Of a DNA stretch of 64,000 nt, positions 23,905 to 36,835 are shown one piece after another; positions within the stretch are counted from its first letter, which is position 1; each line of letters starts with the position of its first letter. A program made the translations under genes and the position numbers. Source of the stretch: Brassica napus (lineage: Eukaryota > Streptophyta > Magnoliopsida > Brassicales > Brassicaceae); NCBI RefSeq assembly GCF_020379485.1, contig NC_063452.1, positions 7,047,065 through 7,111,064 on the forward strand. Reading direction: 5' to 3'. The notes under the pieces are model-generated. The model did not search any database. It saw only the letters and a program-made list of their open reading frames with translations, and was not told where the DNA came from.

Positions 23905-26308
23905 TCAAAACTTTGAAACTGGTGCATTCTTGGAAGCGTTGACGATGTCTTTTAGAGTGTCCTTAAGGCTGTAGTGATTTGAGACCCAAATCTCGTGGAC
24001 CTGTTTAAATCCTAGACCGTAGACAGGTGAATCATCTTCCTTGATCTGATGAATGCAAAACTCGACGAGCTTCTTCTCGAAATCAGACCAGTCGTCACCT
24101 TTCTTTAACGTGCTTGCAGCTGCAGGAGGGGTGTTGGAAGAAGAAGAAGCTGCAGTGGCATCATCAGAGGGAAATGTATGGGACTCCAACCACCTGAGGC
24201 CTAACACTTGACATAATCCTTCTTCAAGCTCTAACTTCAGATTTTTATAACCTGTGAAATATCAAAACCAAAAAAGGTACTTTTATCTGAGAGGTCTCTC
24301 CATGTTTCTTGGTGATGATGAATCATTAATTAGTTAATTACCGTTGAGTCTAAGATAAGCATGCATCATCTCGTGAACCAAGATATATCCTGTGAGTAAC
24401 CTAGGAAGTCCGTATATGATGAGAATTGCAGTGACCTCGCATCCACTCACCATTTGAGTCTCTGTAACCATGTTGATTAGCGTGTTGTTTGGTCCCCTCT
24501 TTGGCCTTTCTTTGACCTGTTATTTGTAAAAGCAGAGTGTATCTCAAAAAAATCCATATTTTGGAATTAATTAGAATCTCTATAGTAATATAAAGTTATG
24601 TAAATCCTTTAACAAAAAAAAAATATATATATATATAAAGTTATGTAAAACGACTTGAAATATCTTACACTTGTGACATTCTGCTCTTCGGACAGGCAAA
24701 TACCTCTTGTTACCACTGCATGTTGATAGTCCTGTTTTTTTGGTGAAACATATGAGATAAGAGTGTGATGGAAGAAGTTTAAAAAAAGGGATGGTGTTGT
24801 CTACTCACAATCTTCTCTTCCTTTTCAGCTTTATTCAGAGCTTGTTTCTCAACCAGAAGAAGAGGAAACTCTTTATCAACTGGCAAGAACAAGCCGTCGA
24901 AGAACTCACGGATTTCCACATGTAAATCAATGCATTCATAAGTATCCATGACCGAAGATCCAATACATTGTAGGCATAGCCACCGATCATCACCAAGCAT
25001 CACAAAGTTTGTTCCCCTAGGCTACAAACAACATTAAAAGAAAGTGCCAAAAGTGACCAAGACTATTCCCTTGTAACACAACTCAATTAATTAATTAGTA
25101 CCTCTAATCTTTCGCAGCTGCAACACTTGGCAGTTCCATCCCTATCATGGCAAGGACAGTATTTCTCCTTCCAGAACGGATGCTCGTTGTACTTTATACC
25201 TTCTTCCGTTGAAGGAATCTGAAAGAATAACAATATCTGTACAGTTAACATGTTATATCCATAAAAGTCATAAAGAGACCAATTATTTTTCACTTAAGTA
25301 CAAACTGTACTTTCATTACATAAGACAACAGAGCTAGTGAGAAATTTATATACCTTCTTTTGGCAGACACAGCAGGTGGGATGACGGTGCTCCTTGTAGC
25401 AAGATTTGTGAAATTTTCCTCTTTTTGCAATCTAAGGAGTGTAGTTATATACACAAATGTCAATTATAAAGAGTAACTAATATTAAAGCAGCGATCAATT
25501 AATATTATATCTCTAACTGGTATTATTGTGATCTTGAAACCTTGTCCAGAGCAATTGGTTTGTGACAATGAAGGCAACATAGACAATGAGGATGCCAAAG
25601 ATCACCAAAGGCTTTGACAGATAGTCCATCTTTGATCTCAGATTTGCAACCATTGCATATGCTACAAGTAAAAAGTAAAAACATATATTTCAAGGTTTTG
25701 AGAGCTAGAAATTGCAAAGAAACAAAAGAAAACTCCCTTTGATTAGATACTCAATTTCACAAGATGCACATAAGCATTACCTAGGAAGAGCAACTTCTTT
25801 GTCTTTGGAATGCTTAAATTGTCCCTCCTCCACTTGCTTTCTTTTGCCTTCCTCGTTTGACTTTTCTAGTCTTCTCTTTTCCTCCTCTTTCTGAAACAGC
25901 TTCAAGCTTTCTTCCATTACCTCATTCATCTCAATCTGTTCAGTATCCACTTGATCATCATCATCATCCACTTGCTTTCTTTTTCCTTCCTCCTTTGACT
26001 CTTGTAATCTTCTCTTTGCCTCCTCTTTCTCAAACTGCTTCAAGCTCATTTCTTTTGCTCTCTCAGTCTGAACCTGTTCAGCTTTTTCTCTTTTCTGACG
26101 TACGATGCCATCTTCTTTTTCATGCCGTGATATTTTGATGACCGTTTTATAATGATCCTGCAGTTTTCAGATCACCAAAAGCAAAAGAACCACGATTCTC
26201 ATCTCAAAAACTTATAATATACGCAAACAATTCTTTGGATAATAATAAAAAAACCTCAGATGGATCATCTTGTGTAGTAGATGGACTGAAGCAGGGGAAC
26301 CACCCCAT
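23905..26308 (-). CDS. DA1-related (DAR) UIM-LIM-peptidase protein, copy A
   Basis: Nine exons: 26255-26308, 25781-26157, 25541-25661, 25354-25431, 25102-25218, 24809-25021, 24669-24731, 24342-24516, 23905-24251. All have GT-AG borders and they join to a 514-aa open frame. It starts M-G-W-F-P-C-F-S, then a Lys/Glu-rich region with two ubiquitin-interacting-motif-like repeats (E-R-A-K-E-M-S-L-K and N-E-V-M-E-E-S-L-K). A LIM domain follows at about residues 144-210 (C-N-G-C, W-H-P-H-C, C-L-H-C, C-C-V-C), a LIM-like Cys-rich block (C-P-C-H, C-C-S-C), then the DA1 peptidase domain with zinc motif H-E-M-M-H at 389-393. In DA1, DAR1 and DAR2 this domain is a ubiquitin-activated peptidase limiting organ growth. 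For this clade (DAR3/5/6/7 by position) the role is less clear. DAR-A has the most complete LIM but a divergent last exon. Confidence 0.93.
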
Positions 26309-27446
26309 ACTCTGTAACTCCCTTCTTCACCACCGTCTAGAGGGAACACAAAAGAAAAACACGAACAAAACCCCCTAGAACTCGTTGCTTTCATTTAATT
26401 GGAAACTTCGTCGCAGTTTCCATGAGAGATTTCAGAAATTTCCAGATTCATTAGAGAGAGACTTTTTTGCATTCATGTTTTGAATTTATCGCGAGAGGGG
26501 GGGCAATGGTGAGAGACGGTCAGATATTAGGGGAAGCAGAAGAGGGAGACTAAAACACTAGTGGTCTAGCTTTTCTTTATAAGTCTTATTATATAAAAGG
26601 AAAGATAAAAACTATCCTATAAATTGTTATTTAAAGAATGTTGCATATTGGATGTCAAAAAAAAAAAGAATGTTGAACATTGCATATACTTTAAATTGTC
26701 TGATGCGATTAGATGATAAATAAAATAGAATATCATTATAATTTAAACATAAACATATTGAAATTCTATATCTAAAGGTCGATTTGCAGAACTCTATTTT
26801 GAGGTTTTAATGTATTCTTCAGTTAAAGCAAATATTACGTATATTCACATTTTCGTTTTTCCCCTTCTAAATACGTATATATTCAATCATGATGAAAATG
26901 GGTTTTCTACATTATATATATTTTTATATCCTATGACACCGACCGTCAACTATTTTTACAGAAAATAAATAATGCTGTATAATATATATATATATATTTT
27001 TTTTATTACATGTAGATTCATCTCATATCACTTTAGCCATCCATAGTCAACTGATAATGCTTTTAGTTGGCCTAATCCCGACTCCAAAACTATCTTGGTA
27101 ATGTACGATGATGATGATGTCTTTTATATGCTAAATTGATAATGAATATTTCTGACTAGGATAATTTTATTTCGAAACAAGAAATCTGTTTTCTCGATCA
27201 TTCATTTCAGACTATTTTTATAATTTGAGTTCACTGCTCTTTACATAAGCATTTAGGTTTGGTATTACATGATTTGATTAAAATATTACAGTATATCCTA
27301 ATAGGCTCTCTCTGTATTTTTTATGCAGGTAAAATCTATGTATAGGTGGCTTTATATCTGTCAATGAGAAATCAACTATTGTTACTAATCTAATATATAA
27401 GGGATATAAAGATGATACCCCAATCACGTGGTTCCCTTATTCATAA
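26309..27446 (-). promoter_or_regulatory. Upstream region of DAR-A (duplicated in front of DAR-B)
   Basis: The first 300 bp (26309-26620) is closely matched by 42949-43249 in front of DAR-B, including CTAAAACACTAGTGGTCTAG and minus-strand TATA-like words near 26575-26600. The match continues, interrupted by insertions on the other side, to 44557-44855 and 51051-52020. The spacer is therefore duplicated with the gene. No other gene is seen. Confidence 0.6.
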
Positions 27447-29949
27447 TCTATATATAATAGCAAACTCAATTTTGTTGACTGATGACGTCATCATTTTTTA
27501 TAGGAAAATAAAATCTAAATCCAACGGTTGAGTTTATCCATACTTTGTAATCTAACGGATAAAATTTTCTTCCCTTTATAAAATCCAACGTCAGCAATCT
27601 CTTTCAGCAAAAGACGTGTTTTTTTGACCTAAATCAATGTTTCTCTAAACGACACACTCCTTCATATACGTCCCGTTGTAAAAGGTATCTCATTTGTTTT
27701 CTTTTGGATCAACGCGTCTTATCAATTACACCCTTTTGGAGTCGCCTCTTTTTTCAATCTATATATATGGTAGTTTCAAATTAATTTTCCCTTTTACATT
27801 CACTCATCGTCCAAGTTTTTAAACATATTTATTTTCCTCTCATACAGTTCCATCATTTCCTTCGTATCTGTTTTTGTCTCTGCAATATTTTATTTCGATG
27901 TCACTCTTGTTTCGTTAATTATAGGAAAGTAAATCAATCAGTGACAGTGGTTGTTGTTTTATTTGAAGGGGCATCTATCTCTTTTAAAGTGTTTCCGATT
28001 GCATAGGAGGAGATGGAGTGAATCATGTCTTCTTTTTGGCCAACTAAGATTACTTACCGATTTCGAATTTATTTTGTCTCTGACATTGGTACTTTCCAAG
28101 TTTTTTACTGCAGTTAATTGTAATGTTTTCTACTCAATTTTCATTTCACTTTTCTGTATTTTTGTTAATTGGTATTTGATGCTTTGCCAGAAGAACTGAT
28201 CTGAAAGTCGCTTTTTTATTTTCTAATTCTATTGATGTCCCTTTTCATACGTGTATTGTTCAAACAACACCCAATTATAATTGAATAAGGAACAATTCTC
28301 TTTAAGGCACTGAACCATGTGGGAGACAAACGTTTGAAAAACAGAGAAGGTGAAAATTGGTTGACTGAAGAATTTGATTATGTTTTTCCAGAAACTAATT
28401 GGTTTACGAACCTGCCAATATACTAACTGCTTTTATTTTGATTGTACCATGTTCGTTTGATGCTTTAACTAGACACAGAAGACACAGTTATCATATACTT
28501 AAACTCTACCATACATAGAAAAGGAGTTAGTGAAGAATTTGATGGTTTGAAGTTAAGTGATACTATGTAAAAGTCATTTATGAATCTTTTTTTTGGGTTT
28601 CAAAAAAGTTGATCCAAATTATTGGGAAGTTGTAATTAAAATATTTTTAAGAGGGCAAAAACAGTCGTGCGTGCGTTGAAGTGGGGAAGTTTGAACTTGG
28701 AGAAGAAGTGGAGAGACTCATACGGTAAGTTCCTATGAGCATTTTTGATCTTTATGCAGGATGTTACAAATCAGTGAATTACAAATACAAACATTGGTTC
28801 CGATCAGTGACATGTAGTATTAATACTGAATTACAGTATGATTTGTAATTCGATAAGTAAAAATTAATCCTAAGTTCAGTTAAAAAAAAAATTAATCCTA
28901 AGTTTATGTGGTAAGTTTGCAGTAAAAAATAAGAGTTAATATTTTTTAAAACTATTAACTGGTAACCTTTTTGATGTATAAATTGCACATAATTTTAATA
29001 AAATAAACGAACATATATACATATAAATAGTAAAATATTTATCAAAAACAAATAAACCATTAAGATGTTTGTTGACGAAAAACCCATTAAGATATTTAAA
29101 AATATTTTAAATAAGTATTAAATTTGAAAAATAATATATATTATTACCTAAATATTATAATGTACTAATAATATCTATTCTAATAGCAAAAATAAATGAA
29201 ATGAAATGACGCGATGCCACACTAACTTAGGGTCATATATATAGAATTTTCTGATTGGTACTTTTGAAAAATTAAATAAAATTAATGCTTAAAATTTTGT
29301 ATAATAATTAGTTAAAAGTTTGAATAATTTGAAAAATAGGAACAAGAATGATTATAAAAACCTTTGACTAGCACAAAATTAGGTAGAGTAACTTGTAACA
29401 CGAAAGTTTTTCAAAATCACTATTTTCATTTTTACTTTTTAGACAGAAAAATCAATTAACTTTGTAAATCAACTTCTAATACATGGAATTTTGGTTGATG
29501 TTGATTTAAGTTTTGATTTAGCAATTTTATAAAGGATCTAAGTCAAAATGGTAACTCAACTATAACACATGTTAAATCAAACTTAAAATAAATAAATAAA
29601 ATAAATTTAATGCATGATTGATAATATTTTTACGATCATAAATCAAACTTAATCAAGTCTAGTCTACCACATGACACCAATAAAAGCCATTAACTCTTCA
29701 TAATATAACTTACTCTATGTATTAATGTGAATTATATGCTTTTGTTTTTTGTACTGGTTAAAAGGATATTTAGTTGTATTACTCTCATTGTCCCTCAAAA
29801 AGAAACACTGCCAAAAAAAAAAAACAGATGAAGAAATAAACCAAGAATGAGTTCATCAAAATGTTTTTTTTTTGAAACTTTGATGACTTCATCAAAATTT
29901 TGTGATGATATTTTTAATATTCAGAAAATTCATGTAACATGTGAAAGAA

Positions 29950-30230
29950 AGTCACCCTCATGGAGGAGGCAATGAGCAGCAGGACAAGTGAACATCCTGG
30001 CGAAGTGTAAAGTTAAGGTTTTTCTTTACTGCTACACCAGTCCCTCCGGTAACAGCCATGTAGTTTGTATTAGCGAATCCTTGAAGATCAATGAGTTTGG
30101 TGAGAGGTTTCAATGGATTGTTTGTAAACCTAATGCTCATTAGTTTAAAGTTGTGTTCCTTCCAACTTAAGCTGGCTACACAGTAAGTCCATATTAGTAC
30201 AACACACATAGCCTTGTGAAAGATTACACC
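29950..30230 (-). other. Possible captured gene fragment in Helitron 2
   Basis: A minus-strand frame of about 83 codons in less AT-rich DNA ends shortly after C-C-S-L-P-P-P and contains Y-M-A-V-T-G-G-T-G-V. The composition contrast with the surrounding Helitron suggests captured host sequence, but I cannot assign a family. It has no start context or splice partners. Confidence 0.25.
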
Positions 30231-30759
30231 CTAACTGCTAATTGCAAGCCTAAATAGATACCCTGAAAACTGATTTCTTGTTATAACCAGAGAAAGGTAA
30301 CTAACAACAAAATGATTTCACCAAAACTCTGGAAGGGATTTTCCCTCTGCAACCTCTCATGTAATACGTTATTTCAGTTATGAACGAATAGTTGGAGTAC
30401 AACGGCCATCTTTTGTATTTGCAAAGCTGCAATCAAGAATTTACAAAACAATAAAACAAAATTCAGAAACCATAGGCATGAACTCTCTTGTCTTTCAATT
30501 TCTAAAAAGTATGTGTAGAAAAAAAAATCGTCATATTTGGACAAAACGAAAATCAGTAATTCTCTGAGAATATAAACTATTTAAATGTATCATCCTATTA
30601 TTTTTGGCAGGTAACAGTTGTAAGCTTTGGTGACAGATCATTACAATTTTTTTTTTAAAGTTGGGGATTAACAAATGTAACAACAAAAAATAGTGAAAGT
30701 TGTAAAACAATGAAAAAGAAGAAGCAAAGGACAGATAGATTCACTACTCTAGAGAACTA

Positions 30760-30996
30760 CTCCCTCTGTTTCATTATAAGTGTCGTATTAGGTTTCGACA
30801 CACGGATTAAGGAAACAATTAATTTTGTATATTTTCTATAAAAAACACTATTACATATACACCTAACCATATTTCAACCAATACAAAAATAAATTTTGCA
30901 TAAAATTAATAAATTTTGCATTGAAAATCGAAAACGACACTTATTTTGTAACGAAAAAAATTCTCTAAAACGACACTTAATATGAAACGGAGAGAG
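30760..30996. mobile_element. Stowaway (Tc1/mariner) MITE
   Basis: The terminal repeat CTCCCTCTGTTTCATTATAA on the left is inverted on the right (TATGAAACGGAGAGAG). TA target duplications flank it (30758-30759, 30997-30998). At 237 bp and non-coding, with the CTCCCTC terminus, it is typical of Stowaway elements. Confidence 0.85.
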
Positions 30997-33900
30997 TATA
31001 AAATAGCTTTGGAAAACACACAAAAAACACAGAAGTCTCAATTTATATCTCTTGTACCTTAACTTTAAAAAAATAAAAGTTTTATTGTCATATTTACAAA
31101 TGGATCTTTAGTAAAAAAAAAAAAACAATCTACAAATGGATAACATGTTATTCAATGTTGGATAATGGTCAAAATACTCGGAGAGTGATCTCATACACAC
31201 TTTAACCATTATCCAACTCATAGTTCATAACAGTTAAAGTTACCCAACATTTTTCAACCTTTTTTTTTGCTTAAATCATTTTTCAACCTTTCTACCGCCA
31301 GTTATATAATCTTTGAATGTTAACCAATTATGTAAATGATCCTAAATTCTATAAGGATATATTGCCTTACAGTTTACAACAGAATACATAGTCCCTTTGG
31401 AGATGAGTATGTTACATTGGTTAATATGAAAGAGATGAAGAGTGGAAAATATGCAAGAAAGTAGCATCACTTTTAGTTCAAAAAAGAAGAAGGTAGCATC
31501 ACTTTGATACACCAGATGACCAGAATAATTGCGTATTTTATCTTTCAGTTAGTTCACTGGAAAAATAAAATTCATAAGAAGGCATATTGAGCATATTAGA
31601 TCTTACTAAATACATGGAGTTCTAGGATTAGCTTTTTAATTTCAGTCAAATATTTTAAAACAAATTCATTGTTGAAAATCTTGGAATTGAAATGATAAAT
31701 AAAATAAAAAAGTTCTTATAAGGGTTCTGTTTTAGGCCTACATTAATTGAGCTGATGGCAAAACAGTAGCGGTATGCTATAGAAGCAGTATGCTACAGCT
31801 CTCATAAATGTAATTAATAAAGTAACTGATTGAACAATAAATGATTTATATATAAAATTATCATATAAAATTAGTATATGATATACAATTTTCTTATTTA
31901 TGAATAATATAGATATGTTATACTTATAATATATATATATATATATGAATTTTATATTTTTATTTGCAATAATGAATTATATTTAATTTAATAATATTTT
32001 GAATGTGAAATAATTTTATTGAAAATAATTTAATTTTTTAAATATTAATTTTCAACAAATAAACAAATTTCGGAAATAGAATTTTAAAAATAAAATTTTA
32101 TAGAAATTTATTTATTTTTTTAAAAAAATTGAAATTTTATTTTATTTTATTTTTTATTTTTTAGTTTGCTGTCAAAAAAAAATTTAATTTTTTTAAAAAA
32201 AATTAAGTTTAAATTTTATTTTTTAATATTAAATTTTAGTTTTGTTTCTAAAAATTAAATTTTAAATTCAACTTTGTTTCTAAAAATTAAAATTTTACTT
32301 TCATTTTTTTTAAATAAAGTTATATGGTTTTGGATATAAATATAATTTTGTGATATTATTATATAAAAAGTTAATTATATTAATTATATTAATTATTTTA
32401 AAGATTTTATATATTCTACATGCAAATACTCTACCAAAATCTTCATATGAAAACATTGGATATAGAGCATTTGGAGAGCATTTGTACTATCTAAATGCTA
32501 TTCTAAATTATTGTTTTTAAATTGTTGATTAGATAATATAAAACATAATGTTTATACTAATGTTCTGCCAATCAAATCATTATCATCATATATTTTATGA
32601 TTATAACCATTTATTTCAAACTTTATTAATTTGTTTTTTATAAAGAAATTTTAACTTAATTTATTTCATTTTGTACAATATCTTTTCAGTTGTAGGTTTA
32701 ATTTCATGATGCTTTAAATTATAATTCTGAGATAAAATTATTATGTTATATCTAAAATATTTCAAGATAGTCCCAAACTGCATAACAATTTAGAGTTACT
32801 AATACAAATTTCATTTCATATCTATTTTCGATATAAAATTTCACAAAATATGTTTCTCAGAAGATTAGAGATATATAAAATATCAAGTAGTCTAGAATTT
32901 TTCATATGTTAAATTCTCAACAAAATATGTATAAAACAAAAGCCAATAAAGCATCATACAAATATGTTTATTTATCATCTAGCAGACAAGATCTTTTTTT
33001 TTCTTTATACAATCTGACATCCTTTAACTGTTCGAACAAAAAATGTAACCTTCTCTGATATATTTTTATCCGGTTTTCTTTTTTTTTTTTTAACATCTTA
33101 ACTTTATTAATTTCAAATCAATGTAACATATTACATGAAACATAAGATACATCAAACATGTTAAAAAGAACATTTAACAGAGACAGCAGTAACACGATGC
33201 TTCCTAACGCATTCGTAGGATAGGCTGATTCGCTAGCTTTCTTCCACTTTGTTCTTGGTCTTATAAGATCTTTCTTTTGGCTCTCAATTCTTGTGAGTAA
33301 ATGCCTTTCTTCTTTAAAAAGATCATTGGATACGATCCATCTGTTACATCGCAATCCGTCCCTAACACTCCCGCTGCAGGAGATAACATGTTTAATTATA
33401 CCTGTCCATGGTGTTGATATTCTTTTGCTTTGGGACCAATAAAGCAATAACTTCAAACCGTTTTGTTGTTGAGATATCTTCAGACTCCATACTTTAAATC
33501 GTACACTTCCCCATTCACTCCTCTGTATTTTATTCTTAATCATCAACACCACTGAATCTTGAAGGAAAGCTTTTAGAATAAACAAGATGAGTAGCAATTG
33601 TCTGTACGAATAGTGCATCTTTTTACACGAATCTTTGATTATATAAATAATGCACCCTCTAAATTCTTAATACACAACACCATCATTGTCAAAGTAAATT
33701 TCTGGATTTACCCTCATAATTTGATTTCCCTTGCATCGGGACATCAAATTGGTTTGTTACTTCCTCTTGTGGATTTGTTTGTTATTAGTTTATGGCCGGT
33801 TTGCGTCCATGATTAGGTAGCATACGAGGTTAACTGGTAGTGGTAGAAAGAACTCCATAAACGAATACATGCAACTCTTCGTTGAATATATGTGAACATA

Positions 33901-34498
33901 GGAAATTATTCATTAAATATATGTGCCTCCTCGCATAGTATCATTTAATTGTCTATATATATGAGTTCTTACAAGTAGAAGAAGACATCTTTATTCATAA
34001 CAAAATTAATTCTGGAGGGAGAGTAAAAACGTTTCTTTTTCATGTCTCTTTTAATTTTTGAATTTTGCATGCATCCTCTTAATTCCTCATACACACTACA
34101 ATCATTGTTAAATTAGTGAAATTTATGGATTCTACCTTTAAATATATTTTTTTGCTAAGAGAGAGAGAGAGAAATACAATAGAAAAGTGTTGACAAAAAT
34201 GTGCAGCTTTGACAAATATTTATATATTATTATAGCATTTAACTTAATATTTTAGAATCATATTATTTTATCATTAAATTTTATTATTTTTATATTTTAC
34301 TTTTATACTTTGAAAATTTGTGTTTTCTGTATTTATCCATTTATTTCTAACTATATGAATTACAATTTAGTGAAAACATTTTACATTTGTCTATTGTTAA
34401 ATTAATGCCTATCATTTTATATATAATTATTTTAAAATTTATGTTTTTACTTAATATATAGTTTCCCCCGCAAGTTTGCGGGGGGGTCTGAATCCTAG

Positions 34499-35250
34499 TC
34501 TTAATAATGACGAACAAGTTACTATCACCCCTCGTGTTCTTGCTTTGACTAATTTTGTCACCATCAACAAGCCCATTAATACCATACGTGAAATATCAGC
34601 AACAGAACCAATGGGCCATAAATGGTCATTGGACCCAATACAACTAACAGTTCCAACTGCCACAAAAAGACGACTGAAGACAAACATAACTTGGAAGTTG
34701 TCAGAACACAATCGCGGTAGAGATTGTAGCCTCGAGCGATGGTCTATGCACAATACTTCAGAGTCCGCTTGATCCTCGTCAAAGTAAATATCTCTAAGAA
34801 CTTCATAGCTGCATCACAAAGACGAACCTGCTGGATAATTAGCGAGTTAATTGGCACAACTGAAAGATTCGGAGAATGTTTTTGTTTATTATAAGCCCTG
34901 TTTTGTTTTAGAACCGCTGCGTTGGCAACCGGCGACTAAAAATATAACTACCTTCTTATAATTTTACACGCGCGTGTGATTTGTGAACAATAATGACGGA
35001 AACACGTAAAAAGTAACCTCATCGTTCATTCCAATTGTCGCTGTTTTTTTCAGCGACACCAATGGCACCAGCAAACACATATGAAAACAGTCGCAGCGGC
35101 ACCTTCTTCGTTTTCCATCAATTCAGTTGCTTCACTTGAGTTTATTTTTTTATTGCTGAAAGCTATCGCAGCAGTAGCTTAACGAACAGAGCTATATCTC
35201 TCAACTTTATAAAGAGTCTAAGGTAGAGGTTTTATAAAACTACCTAATTA
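34499..35250. other. Spacer between DAR-A and DAR-B, homologous to the DAR-C/DAR-B spacer
   Basis: Bases 34499-34650 match 52021-52070 plus 52806-52915 (shared words GACGAACAAGTTACT, AAGCCCATTAAT and GCAACAGAACCAATGGGCC). The spacer was therefore copied with the DAR gene. The rest up to 35250 has no assignable gene. Confidence 0.5.
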
Positions 35251-35435
35251 TTGAGGGGGTTCTTAGGGTGAAATTATTAACAGAATATAAAATCAGTCTC
35301 TTAATTTTTAACCAAAAAAACTAAGAAACCGGTTCTTAAATAAGAGTTTTAAGAGCCGGTTCTTAACTTTTTTAGTTAAAAGTTAAGAGACGTATTCTTA
35401 TATTCCGTTAAAAACTGCACCCTAAGAATCCCCAA
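35251..35435. mobile_element. Palindromic MITE
   Basis: Nearly the whole 185 bp is an imperfect palindrome. The ends are TTGAGGGGGTTCTTAGGGTG and CACCCTAAGAATCCCCAA. The inner arms share GTCTCTTAA / TTAAGAGAC, and CCGGTTCTTAA occurs twice near the centre. It is non-coding. The target duplication (TAA or TTA) is ambiguous. Confidence 0.6.
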
Positions 35436-35805
35436 TAATCATGCTCTTAATAATGATAAGCTAAATCTCATACATACATAAGCCTAATCTCTATTATTAA
35501 AAGAGAAGTACCAATAAAAAATAATCCTTAGTTTTCAAAGTTATTTACATTATTATGCCACTGAATAATTATGGAACTTACCTATTTTAATGCTTGTCTT
35601 TTTCAGTTAGATTAATGTGTTGTCCTAAAATAAATAGTATCAATTAAATCATTGTTATTGAAATTACAGCTTTCCAAAATACATGGTTCACTTCTGTACT
35701 AAATCAATATCGAAATCATTCATTCTTATCGTAGGATCAAACCAAAAATATTATGACCCCAAGTCGTATGTTATATGTGCAGTCTACATATTTCTTTCGA
35801 TTCAC

Positions 35806-36835
35806 ACATATATTACACATATACTTTTTAAAATCCAATGTTCAGCCACGTCACATAGAGCTAGGCCTCAATAAGTCCAATGGTATCGCAAGGATATATT
35901 ATTTTCCTGAATGTTATATGTGCAGTCTACAACTTTTTTTCCATATAAGTCATAAAGATATTAATTACCTCTAAAAAACTATATATCTTCTATCATGTTT
36001 ATTGTACTTCTGATATTAGTTCGTTTTTATATCACAACATAATCTATTCTATTAAAACTGAAGTAGAAAATAATACTTGCATATTTTTAAGTGGTTTCTT
36101 ACCGATTTTTATTTTTTTCTTTTAACTAATTTTAACTATTTCATTTATTGTTTTTACTAATTAATTCAACATCATTTATTAAAAATCATAAAACAATAAT
36201 TACCTATTTCACACATATATTACACATATATTTTTTAAAATCCAATGTTCAGTCACGTCACATAGAGCTAGGCCTCAATATGTCCAATGGTATCGCAAGG
36301 ATATATTATTTTCCTGAATGTTATATGTGCAGTCTACAACTTTTTTTCCATATAAGTCATAAAGATATTAATTACCTCTAAACAGTGCCGGTCCTAGGGA
36401 ATCCAAGACCAGAAGCAAGTTAAAAAAAACGGCCGCATGTTTCAGGGTTCGAAACCAAGTTGGACAAAGAGAATCTTTAGGTTTCAAATGTTGCCATTAG
36501 ACCAAAGGAATTTATTGTTAATTTGTGGCCGAAATTTTATTTATAATAATGCGGCCTGAAGCCACTGTTTCCTTGGCTTGGCCCACGGGCCGGCTCTGCC
36601 TCTAAAAAACTATCTTCTATCATGTTTGTTGTACTTCTGATATTAGTTCGTTTTTATATCAGAAAATAATCTATTCTATTAAAACTGAAGTAGAAAATAA
36701 TACTTGCATATTTTTAAGTGGTTTATTACTGATTTTCATTCTTTTTTTTAAAACTAATTTTAACTATTTCATTTATTGTTTTTACTAATTAATTCGATAT
36801 TATTTAGTAAAAATCATAAAACAATAATTACCTAT
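35806..36835. repeat. Tandem duplication inside Helitron 3
   Basis: A unit of about 400 bp beginning TTCACACATATATTACACAT occurs at 35813-36208 and again from 36209. Both copies share ATAGAGCTAGGCCTCAATA, TCGCAAGGATATATTATTTT and the AAAACTGAAGTAGAAAATAA block. The second copy is split by the hAT MITE at 36383-36598. Confidence 0.75.
36383..36598. mobile_element. hAT MITE
   Basis: The 216-bp element has CAGTGCCGGTCC at the left and GGGCCGGCTCTG at the right as terminal inverted repeats. It is flanked by a perfect 8-bp target duplication CCTCTAAA (36375-36382 and 36599-36606). The unduplicated sequence in the first tandem copy (near 35970) shows the empty site. The interior (CGGCCGCATG, AAATTTTATTTATAATAATG) is non-coding. 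Confidence 0.9.

Larger units (their letters stand above)
27447..34498 (+). mobile_element. Helitron 2 (large, non-autonomous)
   Basis: The 5' end TCTATATATAATAGCAAAC is the same as in Helitron 1 and is preceded by A. The 3' hairpin CCCCCGCAAGTTTGCGGGGG (34465-34484) is followed by TCTGAATCCTAG and then T. The duplicated spacer between DAR-C and DAR-B holds the uninterrupted target (A|T at 52020/52021, inside TTCATAATCC and before GACGAACAAG), which supports both ends. It is 7052 bp. No complete Rep/helicase frame is present. It contains a Stowaway MITE (30760-30996), long AT-rich stretches (31800-33060), a block shared with Helitron 1 (27860-28800), and possible captured fragments (29950-30230; 33118-33618). 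Confidence 0.85.

Noticed and set aside
33118..33618. Minus-strand 166-codon frame in Helitron 2 as a LINE reverse-transcriptase tail
   Set aside because: No convincing zf-RVT or RT motif. The composition is compatible with a captured fragment, but no family could be supported.
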